Positions 36,214 through 45,379 are shown, counted from the stretch's first letter. The stretch is DNA of 64,000 bases from Epilithonimonas lactis (GCF_900110605.1 NZ_FOFI01000002.1:867564-931563), one strand, 5' to 3'. A program made the numbers and translations. The notes: a model not told the origin generated them from the letters alone.

Positions 36214-36888
36214 TTAGAAATTAAAAGATTTATTTGAATTAGGAATTTTGATTTCATTCTTTCCCATTTTGTACTCGTTCATTTTTATTAATTTGGGAAG
36301 TTTATAAGTGAATTCTTTATAATAATTTTCTGGAATTTTTCTGTTCGAGCCATCATCACAATCCGAATATTCTTCGCTTACAATGACTTTCCCAGTTGAA
36401 AAATTGATTTCATTTTTGAAATTATATTCGCAGGTGTCATCGTAATTAATTGATACACCAATCAAATAAAAATCTCCGTTTTGAAACCTAAAAGTGTGTT
36501 TAGAAGTGTCTGTGTGGCGAGAATTTGTAAAATACATTTGATTAATTATTAAACAATTGTTCTTAACAATCAATTCCAACTTATTATCATTTGGGTAAAA
36601 TCCCGTTTTGCTATCAAAAATTAAGGTCGAATTCTCTTTCCAAATTTTTAATTTGCCATTGACGTTTTTTAGAATATAAAATTTTCTTACGAGTCCAGGA
36701 GATTCTGAGTCAGTTGTTTTATCTGTGTTGAAAACGATGACGGTTTCATCTTTTCCATCTTTGTCCAGGTCGCCTTTTGTTTCCAAGATTTTCTCGTAAC
36801 CTTTTGGGATTGTGAAATCTTTCAGTTCCTGGGAATATGAAAATGTAAAAATAAATATGACTAAAAAAGAAAGAAGTTTTTTCATCAA
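36214..36888 (-). CDS. Secreted protein of unknown function with a calcium-loop-like motif
   Basis: A 224-aa protein with signal peptide MMKKLLSFLVIFIFTFSYSQ. The mature start contains GDLDKDGKDETVIV, a D-x-D-x-D-G-like loop as in FG-GAP or calcium-binding repeats, then beta-rich sequence with two cysteines (CLIIN, DCDDG) plus C in DTCEYNF. The end is low-complexity lysine and asparagine. It sits between another secreted unknown (8 bp) and the SDR (0 bp). No function can be assigned. Confidence 0.7.
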   Translation of the reverse strand: MMKKLLSFLVIFIFTFSYSQELKDFTIPKGYEKILETKGDLDKDGKDETVIVFNTDKTTDSESPGLVRKFYILKNVNGKLKIWKENSTLIFDSKTGFYPNDNKLELIVKNNCLIINQMYFTNSRHTDTSKHTFRFQNGDFYLIGVSINYDDTCEYNFKNEINFSTGKVIVSEEYSDCDDGSNRKIPENYYKEFTYKLPKLIKMNEYKMGKNEIKIPNSNKSFNF

Positions 36889-36896
36889 TTTACATT

Positions 36897-37391
36897 TTAA
36901 AAACTTAATCCAATATCCTCTTTCAGAATCATTCCAGTATCTTCCAAATTACAGATGCAACCTTTGACGGTTTTATAATTTCCTACAATGCGCGTCTCTT
37001 TTCCTTTTTTGTCAGTAATGATAATTCCGGCAGAGTAAACTTCGCCTTCTGCGTGATAGGTTCGAAATAGCAAATATTCGTAGCCATCATTTGTGAACTG
37101 AAGGTTGTCAATCTCCATTCCCGCATTTTGAATTCCGCCACCACGATAGTAAGAATTATAATGAAATTGCTTCCAACTTTCCTTTGTTCTCTTGGCTGGG
37201 AATTCCATCTCAATTCTACTTTTGGTTCCAAAACGATATTGAATATACTTGTTGGATTTATCTTTAACCAAAGACATTTTCTTTCCATTCTTAGTTTCAA
37301 ATGAGTAGATGATTTCCTCATTGGGCAAAAGATATTGTGACCAAATTGTGGCAGGAATCAGAAACAAAAAAAAAAGAATATGTTTTTTCAT
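36897..37391 (-). CDS. Secreted protein of unknown function
   Basis: A 164-aa protein with a clear signal peptide (MKKHILFFLFLIPATIWSQ). The mature domain is beta-rich with many aromatic residues and a C-x-C motif near the end (GCICNLEDTG). It starts 10 bp after the aroA stop on the same strand. No recognised family. Confidence 0.65.
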   Translation of the reverse strand: MKKHILFFLFLIPATIWSQYLLPNEEIIYSFETKNGKKMSLVKDKSNKYIQYRFGTKSRIEMEFPAKRTKESWKQFHYNSYYRGGGIQNAGMEIDNLQFTNDGYEYLLFRTYHAEGEVYSAGIIITDKKGKETRIVGNYKTVKGCICNLEDTGMILKEDIGLSF

Positions 37392-37401
37392 TAATGTAAA
37401 A

Positions 37402-38619
37402 TTAACTCGTAGTTACCTTCTCAAAATCCTCCCAAAACTCAGGATAAGATTTCTCGACAACGTCTTCATTCTCGATATTCAATTCTTTGATTAATGCAAA
37501 CGGCGCAAAGGCCATCGCCATTCTGTGGTCGTTGTAAGTCGCGATTGAAATGTTTTCCTCAGATTCTATGAATTCCGAAGATTCTATTTTTTCAACCGTA
37601 ATGTGCGTTTTCGCTCCGATTTTCAACAATTCATTTTGAAGTGCGACTAATCTGTCAGTTTCTTTTACTTTTAACGTGTGAAGTCCTGTGATTTCAAATG
37701 GAATTTTCAAAGCGGTTGCCGTCACACACAGCGTTTGCGCAATGTCCGGACAGTCATTCATATCCAATGTAATCAATTCCGGATATTCAAAAGCTGGCTC
37801 TGGTAAAAGTGAAATCGAATTTTCCGCATAATCCGAAACCGTGTTGATTCCGAAATATCTCCAGTAAAGTTCCTTGATGACGCTGTCGCCTTGCAGAGAA
37901 AGTGTGTGATAGCTTTTCAAGGTGATGGTTTTTCTGCCAATCGCCGACAAAGAGTAGAAGTAGGAGGCCGATGACCAGTCACTTTCCACTTCGTAATGTT
38001 CGATTCGCGTATGCTCTTTATGCGCAACGATTTCGATTTTATTTTCAGCAAAATGAGATTTGATTCCGATTTCGTTCAGGATTTTCAAAGTCATTTCAAG
38101 ATAAGGTCGAGACGTGATTTCACCTTCCAATTCCAAGGTCAAACCGTTTTCCAATTTTCCTCCGATTAATATTAACGAAGTCAAAAATTGGCTGGAAACA
38201 TTCGCGGAAATCTTAACCAGATTCTTTTCTAATTTCTTCCCGATGATTTGCAACGGCGGAAAACCTTCTTTTTCAAGATAGGTAATGTCTGCGCCGAGTG
38301 ACTGAAGTGCATCCACTAAAGGTTTGATTGGTCGGTTTTTCATTCGGTCGGAACCGGTCAGGATTGTTTTTCTACCTTCAAAAATCGAATAATAAGACGT
38401 GAGAAAACGCATCGCAGTTCCAGCGTGGTGGATGTCCACAATTTCGGAATCCGATTCCAAAGCTTTTTTCAGCAAAGTTGTGTCCTGAGAATTGGAAAGA
38501 TTGAGCATATCAATGTTCCCGAAGAGTTTCCCTAAAATCAAAAGACGGTTCGAAATGCTTTTCGAACCGGTAATTTGGATTTTTTGATTATCGATTAATT
38601 CAGATTTTTGTAATATCAT
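37402..38619 (-). CDS. aroA: 3-phosphoshikimate 1-carboxyvinyltransferase (EPSP synthase)
   Basis: Joins shikimate-3-phosphate and PEP to give EPSP in the chorismate pathway. The 405-aa protein begins with the substrate-binding GSKSISNRLLIL (18-29), has HAGTAMRFLTSYY (the family's GTxxR motif), a DWSSASYFYS segment, and the C-terminal KETDR and YNDHRMAMAFA motifs, all characteristic. It is somewhat shorter than the roughly 430 aa of E. coli AroA, as in many Bacteroidetes. It is the first gene of a minus-strand string running to the BamA-like gene. Confidence 0.95.
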   Translation of the reverse strand: MILQKSELIDNQKIQITGSKSISNRLLILGKLFGNIDMLNLSNSQDTTLLKKALESDSEIVDIHHAGTAMRFLTSYYSIFEGRKTILTGSDRMKNRPIKPLVDALQSLGADITYLEKEGFPPLQIIGKKLEKNLVKISANVSSQFLTSLILIGGKLENGLTLELEGEITSRPYLEMTLKILNEIGIKSHFAENKIEIVAHKEHTRIEHYEVESDWSSASYFYSLSAIGRKTITLKSYHTLSLQGDSVIKELYWRYFGINTVSDYAENSISLLPEPAFEYPELITLDMNDCPDIAQTLCVTATALKIPFEITGLHTLKVKETDRLVALQNELLKIGAKTHITVEKIESSEFIESEENISIATYNDHRMAMAFAPFALIKELNIENEDVVEKSYPEFWEDFEKVTTS

Positions 38620-38629
38620 AGTTTGTTTG

Positions 38630-38700
38630 GAAGTTGGAAGCGGGATGATGGAAGTTTAATCGATGCGTTTTAAAACATCCATCTTCCATCATCCAACTTC
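38630..38700. repeat. Imperfect inverted repeat between aroA and the MazG-like gene
   Basis: GATGATGGAAG (38644-38654) is mirrored exactly by CTTCCATCATC (38683-38693). Outer GAAGTTGG and CCAACTTC also pair, with five extra bases (AAGCG) on the left. It occupies most of the 83-bp gap. Confidence 0.7.
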
Positions 38701-38702
38701 AT

Positions 38703-39029
38703 CTATTTTAATTTCTCGTTATTTTGATGTCTATCCTTGTCTCTTTCGGTTTTTACCTTCATTTTTTTGTCGAAGGCCGATTGTAAATCTGTTCCGGTTT
38801 GATTGGCGAGACAAAGCGTAACGAACAGAACGTCCGCCAATTCTTCGCCAAGGTCTTTGGATTTGTCGGATTCCTTTTCAGATTGTTCGCCGTATCTTCT
38901 GGCGATGATTCTGGCCACTTCGCCCACTTCTTCCGTCAGCATTGCCATATTCGTCAATTCATTGAAGTAGCGAACGCCAATGGTTTTTATCCATTCGTCA
39001 ACCTGATTTTGGAGTGTCGTGATTTCCAT
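38703..39029 (-). CDS. MazG-like nucleotide pyrophosphohydrolase
   Basis: A 108-aa all-alpha NTP-PPase domain that would cleave dNTPs or NTPs to monophosphate and pyrophosphate, a housecleaning role. The acidic metal-binding set is visible: EEVGEVARII in one helix and DLGEELADVLFVTLCLANQ in the next, matching the family pattern E-x2-E and E-x2-D. Short single-domain size fits the dimeric or tetrameric MazG-like class. Its ATG overlaps the stop of the upstream lipoprotein gene by one base. Confidence 0.87.
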   Translation of the reverse strand: MEITTLQNQVDEWIKTIGVRYFNELTNMAMLTEEVGEVARIIARRYGEQSEKESDKSKDLGEELADVLFVTLCLANQTGTDLQSAFDKKMKVKTERDKDRHQNNEKLK

Positions 39030-40414
39030 TATTGATATGCGCCGATTGTTGGTTGAGCGCCTCTTGGATTTCCAACAATATCGGAAGCGGTGATTCCGGT
39101 GGTATTAATTCCTTTTCCTTTCGCAGGAGAATCAGCCTTCACTCTCAGATTCATTTTCTGAGTATAGTAGTTTTGGAATTTTGGGTCTTCGTTTTTAATG
39201 ATGTTGTCTCCAATCGGATTGAAGCTGGAAGAAGCACTCAATTTCAATAATGAATTATCAAATCTTGCGTTGATTGTTCCGCCATTTGCAATCTCGGTCA
39301 ATGAAATCATTTCGGGTGAGTCTCCGTAAACGATGGAATTGTTGACTCTCAGGATTGTATTTCCAGAAAACAGTTCATCTCCATTTTGATAGACATTACT
39401 TGCGTAGATTCCCGTAGCATTCATCGATGGATTCAGATTCCAATAGTTGGCAAGCGTAGAGTAGTTAAGCGTATAAGTTCCACCACCAGCTATGGCAAAA
39501 TCGGCTTCACCACAATTGTTCATCACCAAATTGTTGGCGGTAATATTTGATGCAATCCCGTAGATTCCAGCATTCTGAAAGGTATGGATGATGGTATTAT
39601 TAATTGTAGCTGTATTATTTTTAAGTTGAAGACCAACATTCCCGCCGAAAAGTCTGGCGTAATTCATATTAAGAACTGTTGCTTCATCCATTTTGATTCC
39701 GTTCCAGTTGGCAGGAAGTGTGTCGTATTTCGTGTCACTTCTGTCACCTCGGAAAATCACTTCATCGCCAAGAGCTCCTTTTACATCAAGAATCGAATTT
39801 TTCGCAAAGTTCATTCCGCTGTTTTTTCGGAAATAGACTTTCGTGCCTTTTTCCATCGTCAAGGTTTTTCCTTCAGCAACGGTCAAATCTCCGAAAATCA
39901 CTTTTACTTTGTCTTTGGTCCAAGTTGTGTTTTCAGAAATAATATTTGGATTTGAATCAGATTTGATAAAATATTCCGCATCCTGAACAACTGAGAATAA
40001 TGTCACCTTTTGCTCACCAGCTGGCGTATTGAAAACAACCTTGTCTTCAGCAATGGCTTCCGGCGCGTTGGCAATCGGCGCAATTTCTACAAAAACATAA
40101 AGGCTGTCTTTTCTTCTCAGCGCCACATTTTCGAAACTTGTCCCCACTTTACCATCCACATTGATTCTGTAAAGCGAACCACTTCCGCCTTCCAGCGCAA
40201 TTCTAGGAATCAAAACATCCTTATCTTCATTGTTAAAGACTTTCACGGCGTAAGTTTCCGAACGCATCTGGTTGTAAACCGTGTCGCAAAAAACAGTGTC
40301 GGTGGAGAATCTCAACAGCTGCGTTGGCGATTCAAACGAAATATCATCGCGATTGCATCCTGCTAATAACAAAAGTGACCAAAATGCAATGCCAAGGAAT
40401 ATTTTAATTTTCAT
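39029..40414 (-). CDS. Lipoprotein with right-handed beta-helix features
   Basis: A 461-aa protein. The lipoprotein signal MKIKIFLGIAFWSLLLLAGC has its lipobox at LAGC, then NRDD. The central part (about 200-400) is rich in Asn and Ile with repeated short strands such as NNTATINNTIIHTFQNAGIYG and NITANNLVMNNCGEADFAI, typical of a parallel beta-helix as in surface or polysaccharide-associated proteins. The C-terminus has a PRGAQPTIGAYQ ending common in such proteins. Substrate or ligand unknown. It may be cotranscribed with the MazG-like gene through the 1-bp overlap. Confidence 0.8.
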   Translation of the reverse strand: MKIKIFLGIAFWSLLLLAGCNRDDISFESPTQLLRFSTDTVFCDTVYNQMRSETYAVKVFNNEDKDVLIPRIALEGGSGSLYRINVDGKVGTSFENVALRRKDSLYVFVEIAPIANAPEAIAEDKVVFNTPAGEQKVTLFSVVQDAEYFIKSDSNPNIISENTTWTKDKVKVIFGDLTVAEGKTLTMEKGTKVYFRKNSGMNFAKNSILDVKGALGDEVIFRGDRSDTKYDTLPANWNGIKMDEATVLNMNYARLFGGNVGLQLKNNTATINNTIIHTFQNAGIYGIASNITANNLVMNNCGEADFAIAGGGTYTLNYSTLANYWNLNPSMNATGIYASNVYQNGDELFSGNTILRVNNSIVYGDSPEMISLTEIANGGTINARFDNSLLKLSASSSFNPIGDNIIKNEDPKFQNYYTQKMNLRVKADSPAKGKGINTTGITASDIVGNPRGAQPTIGAYQ

Positions 40415-40491
40415 TTATCTTGTTTAATCTTCAAAACTACAAAATTTAAATTTTTATTTTGTGATGAGGAAGATATTTTAATGATATTAAA

Positions 40492-40529
40492 CAAAAAATC
40501 CTTTCATTGTCATAAACAATGAAAGGATT
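40492..40529 (-). terminator. Terminator of the T9SS cargo gene
   Basis: A perfect 14-bp stem: AATCCTTTCATTGT (40497-40510) and ACAATGAAAGGATT (40516-40529), 5-nt loop. On the minus strand it is followed by a T run (complement of 40493-40498). Confidence 0.88.
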
Positions 40530-40549
40530 GACGTTTTTAAAAACGAATA

Positions 40550-41142
40550 TTACTCTTTTATAAATTTCTTATTGACTGTTTCTCCAGTTTTTGTAGTTGC
40601 AGAAATAATGTAAGTTCCTTTAGCAAGTTCTACAAGATTGATTGCTTTTTTCGAGGTTGATATTTGTTTAACTATTTTGCCGGAAAAGTCAGAAATACTA
40701 ATATCTGAAACTTCTTCTGAAATGTGGAGAATGTCTTTTACAGGATTTGGGGAAACTGTGAATGATTTTGATGTAAATTCATTAGTACTTAAAGCAGGGC
40801 CATTTATTGTATATGAAACAGCTTCTGATTCTATATTGCCCTCATAAACAGCTTTTACATAAATGCCTGAGTTAGAAAATCACATCCATCATTGATTCCA
40901 AAACGAGAATCACATCCTATAGAAGTAGTAGTTTGAAATCTGTATAATTCATTTTCACGATAGATATTATAACCAATCAACTCATTATGAGGAGTTTCAG
41001 GCGGAGCCCAGGATAAAGAGAATATATTGTTGTAGGGAAAAATATGCGTATGATACCACGATAAATTTTGGATAGGATTGTTTTGCGCAAATCCTAAATT
41101 ATAAATAAGGATTGCAAAGATAAAAAGGAGAGTTTTTTTCAT
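40550..41142 (-). pseudogene. Frameshifted T9SS cargo protein (Fn3-like domain plus type A sorting domain)
   Basis: From ATG 41142 the frame gives a signal peptide (MKKTLLFIFAILIYNLGFAQ) and a fibronectin III-like segment (FSLSWAPPETP, LIGYNIYREN), then stops at 40855 after CDFLTQAFM. One base out of frame the protein resumes at about 40872 as NSGIYVKAVYEGNIESEA. It continues through a T9SS type A sorting domain (SFTVSPNPVKDILHIS, DFSGKIVKQI, ELAKGTYIISATT) to a TAA at 40550-40552. The two frames join sensibly between CDF and NSGIY if one base is missing near 40872. Total length of 593 nt fits a single-base deletion. It is either a pseudogene or a sequencing error. A promoter and a terminator flank it. 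Confidence 0.8.
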
Positions 41143-41163
41143 AGGTTTTAGTTTTAATTGATT

Positions 41164-41171
41164 CAAATATA
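41164..41171 (-). promoter_or_regulatory. -7 promoter box of the T9SS cargo gene
   Basis: Minus-strand TATATTTG, 21 bp upstream of the ATG at 41142. It lies downstream of the earlier in-frame ATG at 41193 and so supports the later start. Confidence 0.45.
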
Positions 41172-41264
41172 GTGAATTATATAAAATGAACATATCGTGT
41201 TGGAATAAAATTTATTGTCTTCTTTTAAGTCTAAAAAAACATTCTTTCGTATCACTTAAAAACT

Positions 41265-41282
41265 AACTAACATTTGTTAGTT
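41265..41282 (+). promoter_or_regulatory. Candidate TetR operator of the paa cluster
   Basis: AACTAACA (41265-41272), two bases, then TGTTAGTT (41275-41282): a perfect inverted repeat with 8-bp half-sites. It overlaps the -33 element of the promoter of the E1 gene. A TetR-family gene lies downstream at 43591. Size and symmetry fit a TetR dimer site; binding is inferred. Confidence 0.6.
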
Positions 41283-41303
41283 AAATAAAAATTCGTAAGT
41301 TTG
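41273..41303 (+). promoter_or_regulatory. Promoter of the paa cluster
   Basis: TTTG at 41273-41276 (-33) and TAAGTTTG at 41296-41303 (-7, TAnnTTTG), spacer 19 bp, 60 bp upstream of the E1 ATG. The -33 lies inside the palindromic operator, so a bound repressor would block sigma-factor access. Confidence 0.6.
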
Positions 41304-41363
41304 TTTAAATCACATTCATAATTCAATATTAAAATTAATTAACTGAATGTCAAATGTTTAAAT

Positions 41364-43445
41364 ATGGAAATGACCAAAAGACATTTTTTAAACAAAGAAA
41401 TTTCTCTGACTGATTTACTCAAGTCAGCTTATCGTCTGATGTTTACGGCAAAAACAATGACCGATTTGTTTGAACAGGAAAAAAAAATAACTTCGAAGTA
41501 CGTTCACGCCACTTCCCGCGGACACGAGGCGATTCAGCTGGCTTTGGGAATGCAGTTGTTGCCACAGGATTTCGTGAGTCCTTATTATAGAGACGATTCT
41601 ATTTTGCTCGGAATCGGAATCACGCCCTACGAATTGATGCTTCAACTTTTAGCAAAACGAGACGACCCGTTTTCAGGCGGAAGAACCTATTACGCGCATC
41701 CAAGTCTTAGACGCGACGATTTCCCGAAAATCATCCACCAAAGTTCCGGAACAGGAATGCAAGCCATCCCAACCACCGGAATTGCAATGGGAATGCAGTA
41801 CAAAGAAGAAACCGGAATCGCCGAAAATCTTGACGAAAAACCAATTGCAGTCTGCTCGCTCGGCGACGCAAGTTGCACAGAAGGCGAAGTTTCCGAAGCA
41901 TTTCAAATGTCAGCGTTAAAACAATTGCCAATTCTTTATCTGGTTCAGGACAACGAATGGGATATTTCCGCCAGCGCAGACGAAATCCGAGCGCAGGATA
42001 TCACACGATATATGCAAGGTTTCAACGGCATCGAAACCAGAACCATCGACGGAACAGATTTTATCAAATCCTACGAAACCGTCAAAGAATGCATCAAAAT
42101 CATTCGTGAAGAACGCCGTCCAATGCTGATTCACGCCAAAGTTCCTTTACTTAATCATCACACTTCCGGCGTTCGAAAAGAGTGGTACCGAGATGATTTG
42201 GAAGAATGCGCGAAAAATGACCCATTAATCAAATTAAGAAATCAACTTTCAGAATTCAGCGTAGAAGATTCCGAAGTTGAAAACATAGAAAAAGAAGTTG
42301 CCGAACTCGTAAGAACCGACTTCGAAAACGCTGTTTTAGCAGAAAACCCAAAACCGGAAGACGCCTACAAACACGATTTCGCACCAACGCCAATCACCGA
42401 AGAAAAAGGAGAACGTTCCCCAAGCGGAAAAATCCCAACCGTAATGGTAGATTGCGCGCTTTTCGCCATAAGAGAATTGATGACAAAACATCCGGAAGCC
42501 TTATTATATGGACAAGATGTTGGCTTAAGGTTAGGCGGTGTTTTCCGTGAAGCGATTACTTTGGCAGCACAATTTGGAGAGAAACGCGTTTTCAACACCC
42601 CAATTCAGGAGGCGTTTATCGTTGGTTCAACGGTCGGAATGAGCGCGGTTGGACTGAAACCAATTGTCGAAGTTCAATTCGCCGATTACATTTGGCCAGG
42701 CTTGAATCAATTATTCACCGAAGTTTCCAGAAGTTATTATTTGTCTAATGGAAAATGGCCAGTGTCAATGATTCTTAGAGTTCCTATTGGCGCTTACGGA
42801 AGTGGCGGACCCTATCATTCAAGTTCTGTGGAAAGTGTTTTGACGAATATCATAGGTATCAAAATCGCTTATCCTTCAACAGGTGCAGATTTGAAGGGTT
42901 TGATGAAAGCTGCTTTCTATGACCCGAATCCTGTTGTAATGCTGGAACACAAAGGATTGTACTGGTCCAAAACCGAAGGCACAGAAAATGCAAAAACCAT
43001 AGAGCCGGACGAAGATTACATCATTCCATTTGGTAAAGCGAGAGAAGTTTTGCTTTGCGAAAATCGTCGCGACAAGCCAACGTTGACCATCATCACTTAC
43101 GGAATGGGCGTTTATTGGGCTTCGAACGCAGCAAAAGAATTTGAAAATCAAATCGAAATCATTGATTTAAGAACGCTCGCACCTTTAGATGAAAACCGTG
43201 TCTTCGAAAGTGTGAAAAAACATAACCGTTGCATCGTTTTGACGGAAGAACCTGTGAATAATAGTTTTGCTCAAAGTCTCGCAGCAAGAATCAGTGACAA
43301 TTGTTTCAGACATCTGGACGCACCGGTTAAAGTGGTTGGTGCCAAAGATTTGCCTGCAATTCCCATCAATTCCGAATTGGAAAAGGAAATGTTGCCGAAC
43401 ACCCAGAAATTAATTAAAGAAATAGAGCAATTGTTGAAGTATTAA
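41364..43445 (+). CDS. Fused alpha/beta E1 subunit of a 2-oxoacid dehydrogenase
   Basis: A thiamine-diphosphate enzyme of 693 aa that decarboxylates a 2-oxoacid and passes the acyl group to the lipoyl arm of an E2 partner. Residues 1-330 are the E1-alpha part with the ThDP motif GDAS (167-170) and N197. Residues 350-693 are the E1-beta part (LLYGQDVGLRLGGVFREA, VEVQFADYIWPGLNQL). The fusion resembles branched-chain-type E1 proteins of Bacteroidetes. E2 and E3 are not in the window. Its place as first gene behind the putative TetR operator suggests a role linked to aromatic catabolism, perhaps oxidising phenylpyruvate to phenylacetyl-CoA. Confidence 0.88.
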   Translation: MEMTKRHFLNKEISLTDLLKSAYRLMFTAKTMTDLFEQEKKITSKYVHATSRGHEAIQLALGMQLLPQDFVSPYYRDDSILLGIGITPYELMLQLLAKRDDPFSGGRTYYAHPSLRRDDFPKIIHQSSGTGMQAIPTTGIAMGMQYKEETGIAENLDEKPIAVCSLGDASCTEGEVSEAFQMSALKQLPILYLVQDNEWDISASADEIRAQDITRYMQGFNGIETRTIDGTDFIKSYETVKECIKIIREERRPMLIHAKVPLLNHHTSGVRKEWYRDDLEECAKNDPLIKLRNQLSEFSVEDSEVENIEKEVAELVRTDFENAVLAENPKPEDAYKHDFAPTPITEEKGERSPSGKIPTVMVDCALFAIRELMTKHPEALLYGQDVGLRLGGVFREAITLAAQFGEKRVFNTPIQEAFIVGSTVGMSAVGLKPIVEVQFADYIWPGLNQLFTEVSRSYYLSNGKWPVSMILRVPIGAYGSGGPYHSSSVESVLTNIIGIKIAYPSTGADLKGLMKAAFYDPNPVVMLEHKGLYWSKTEGTENAKTIEPDEDYIIPFGKAREVLLCENRRDKPTLTIITYGMGVYWASNAAKEFENQIEIIDLRTLAPLDENRVFESVKKHNRCIVLTEEPVNNSFAQSLAARISDNCFRHLDAPVKVVGAKDLPAIPINSELEKEMLPNTQKLIKEIEQLLKY

Positions 43446-43446
43446 A

Positions 43447-43578
43447 TTAACCACATAGGCACAATAGAATTTAAATGAAATTTTATATTGATAATAAGAA
43501 AACATAGAGATAATTTTATTTTTAAATATTTGAACTTGAAAATAAGACTGATGAAAACTATGTGTCTATGTGGTTTAA
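43447..43578. repeat. Inverted repeat (ACCACATAGGCACA family)
   Basis: TTAACCACATAGGCACA (43447-43463) is mirrored by TGTGTCTATGTGGTTTAA (43561-43578) with one wobble and one end base, separated by about 97 A+T-rich bases. It fills the gap between the E1 and TetR genes. Confidence 0.75.
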
Positions 43579-43590
43579 TTAAGATTGTAA

Positions 43591-44196
43591 ATGAATATGA
43601 TGGAAGAAAATGTTCTGACTCCGAAAATAAAAATCAATAAAAAAGAATTGATTTTGTGCGAGGCCGCAATGCTTTTCAAAGAAAAAGGTTTCGGCGGAAC
43701 CAGTATGCGCGACCTCGCCGAAAAAGTGGGAATGGAAGCGGCAAGTATGTACAACCACATCAAATCCAAAGACGAAATTCTGGAATTGATTTGCTTTAAA
43801 ATTGCCAACCAATATATTTCCCAACTTCAGGAAATTGAAAGTACAAACCAGACTTTTCAAGAAAAACTGAACGCTATCATTGGACTTCACGTTCAGTTGA
43901 TTATCGAAGATTCTGCCTCAGTTTCTGTAGCGAATAACGATTGGAAATATTTGTCTAATGACAAGAAAGAACAATACAAACAAACCAGAAAATCCTACGA
44001 AAAAAGCTTTGCCAACATCATAGAACAAGGAATGCAAAACGGCGAATTCAAAAAAATGAATGTTTCCGTCGCACTTTTCACGATGTTATCTTCCTTAAGG
44101 TGGATAGAACTTTGGTACAAACCAAGTCGCGAAATCACACCACAGGAACTGGAAGATGATTTGAAAACATTATTAATGAAAGGTTTAAATAATTAG
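43591..44196 (+). CDS. TetR/AcrR-family transcriptional regulator
   Basis: A 201-aa DNA-binding repressor. The N-terminal HTH covers about residues 20-60 (ILCEAAMLFKEKGFGGTSMRDLAEKVGMEAASMYNHIKSK compactly present). The rest is an all-helical ligand-binding domain. It stands between the E1 gene and paaE in the same direction. PaaR-type TetR regulators elsewhere respond to phenylacetyl-CoA, and this gene is the obvious candidate to bind the AACTAACA-TT-TGTTAGTT palindrome upstream. It would be autoregulated if the cluster is one transcript. The ligand is inferred, not visible. Confidence 0.88.
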   Translation: MNMMEENVLTPKIKINKKELILCEAAMLFKEKGFGGTSMRDLAEKVGMEAASMYNHIKSKDEILELICFKIANQYISQLQEIESTNQTFQEKLNAIIGLHVQLIIEDSASVSVANNDWKYLSNDKKEQYKQTRKSYEKSFANIIEQGMQNGEFKKMNVSVALFTMLSSLRWIELWYKPSREITPQELEDDLKTLLMKGLNN

Positions 44197-44243
44197 AATT
44201 TAAAGTCATTGTACTTTTTACATCATACATTTTACAAATAAAA

Positions 44244-45326
44244 ATGTCAACAACATTTCACCCTTTAACCGTCAGAAAAGTCAAGAAAGAAACGCAGGAT
44301 TGTGTTTCCATAAGCTTTGATGTGCCTTCAGAATTGGCAGAACAGTTCAAATTCACCCAAGGCCAATACCTGACTTTCCGACAAATCAATGGCAACGAGG
44401 AACTCCGTCGTTCCTATTCAATCTGTGCAAGTCCGCACGAAAACGAATTGAAAGTCGCTGTGAAAAAAGTTCCCGAGGGCCTGTTCTCTTCTTTTATGAA
44501 TGAAAATCTGAAAGAAGGTGACATTCTGGAAGTAATGCCTCCAATGGGAAAATTCTACACAGAACTCAATCCCGAGAACAAAAAAACCTACGTAGCTTTT
44601 GCAGCAGGAAGTGGCATTACGCCCATTATTTCCATCATCAAATCAGTTTTGAAAAACGAGCCTCAAAGCCAGTTCATTCTGATTTACGGAAACAAAAACA
44701 AAGCGACCATCATTTTCAAAGAAGAAATCGAAGCGTTGAAAAACCGTTTTATGGAACGCCTTAGCATTTATCACATTCTCAGCCGCGAGGTTGCCGACGC
44801 CGATTTGTTGAGTGGCAGAATCAATTCCGAGAAAGCAAAATCATTTCTCAACAATATCATTCCGGCAGAGAAAATCGATGAGGTTTTCCTTTGTGGACCA
44901 GAGGAGATGATTCTCGGCGTGAGAGACACTTTGGTCAGTGCCGGCGTGGATGCCAAGAAGATTCACTTCGAATTGTTCTTCAGCGCAGCTTCTGCCGAAA
45001 AGAAAAAAGAACACGAGTCGGCAATCAACAAATCAGATGATGTGTTTAGCAAAGTCACCGTCAAGTTGGATGCAACCGCTCTGAAATTAGATTTGGCTTA
45101 CCACGGCCCAACCATTTTGGACGCTGCTTTGCAAAACGGAGCCGACTTGCCTTACGCCTGCAAAGGCGGTGTTTGCGCCACCTGCAAATGCAAACTGGAA
45201 AAAGGTGAAGTCGTAATGGACATCAATTATTCCCTCGAACCAGACGAGATTGCCGCAGGATTTATCCTGTCTTGCCAAGCGCATCCGAGGTCGGAGGAAG
45301 TGGTTGTTAATTTTGATATAAAGTAA
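44244..45326 (+). CDS. paaE: Phenylacetyl-CoA epoxidase, reductase subunit PaaE
   Basis: Passes electrons from NADPH through FAD and a 2Fe-2S cluster to the PaaA di-iron centre. The 360-aa protein has the FAD-binding RSYS (56-59), a nucleotide-binding FAAGSGITPIIS segment (119-130), LCGPEEM (216-222), and a C-terminal plant-type ferredoxin domain with C306, C311, C314 and C344. Length and domain order are typical of PaaE. It is separated from paaA by one unrelated gene. Confidence 0.93.
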   Translation: MSTTFHPLTVRKVKKETQDCVSISFDVPSELAEQFKFTQGQYLTFRQINGNEELRRSYSICASPHENELKVAVKKVPEGLFSSFMNENLKEGDILEVMPPMGKFYTELNPENKKTYVAFAAGSGITPIISIIKSVLKNEPQSQFILIYGNKNKATIIFKEEIEALKNRFMERLSIYHILSREVADADLLSGRINSEKAKSFLNNIIPAEKIDEVFLCGPEEMILGVRDTLVSAGVDAKKIHFELFFSAASAEKKKEHESAINKSDDVFSKVTVKLDATALKLDLAYHGPTILDAALQNGADLPYACKGGVCATCKCKLEKGEVVMDINYSLEPDEIAAGFILSCQAHPRSEEVVVNFDIK

Positions 45327-45379
45327 AATTACATTCAAAATATTACTAAATCGATTGATTTAATTATAGACTAAACCAA

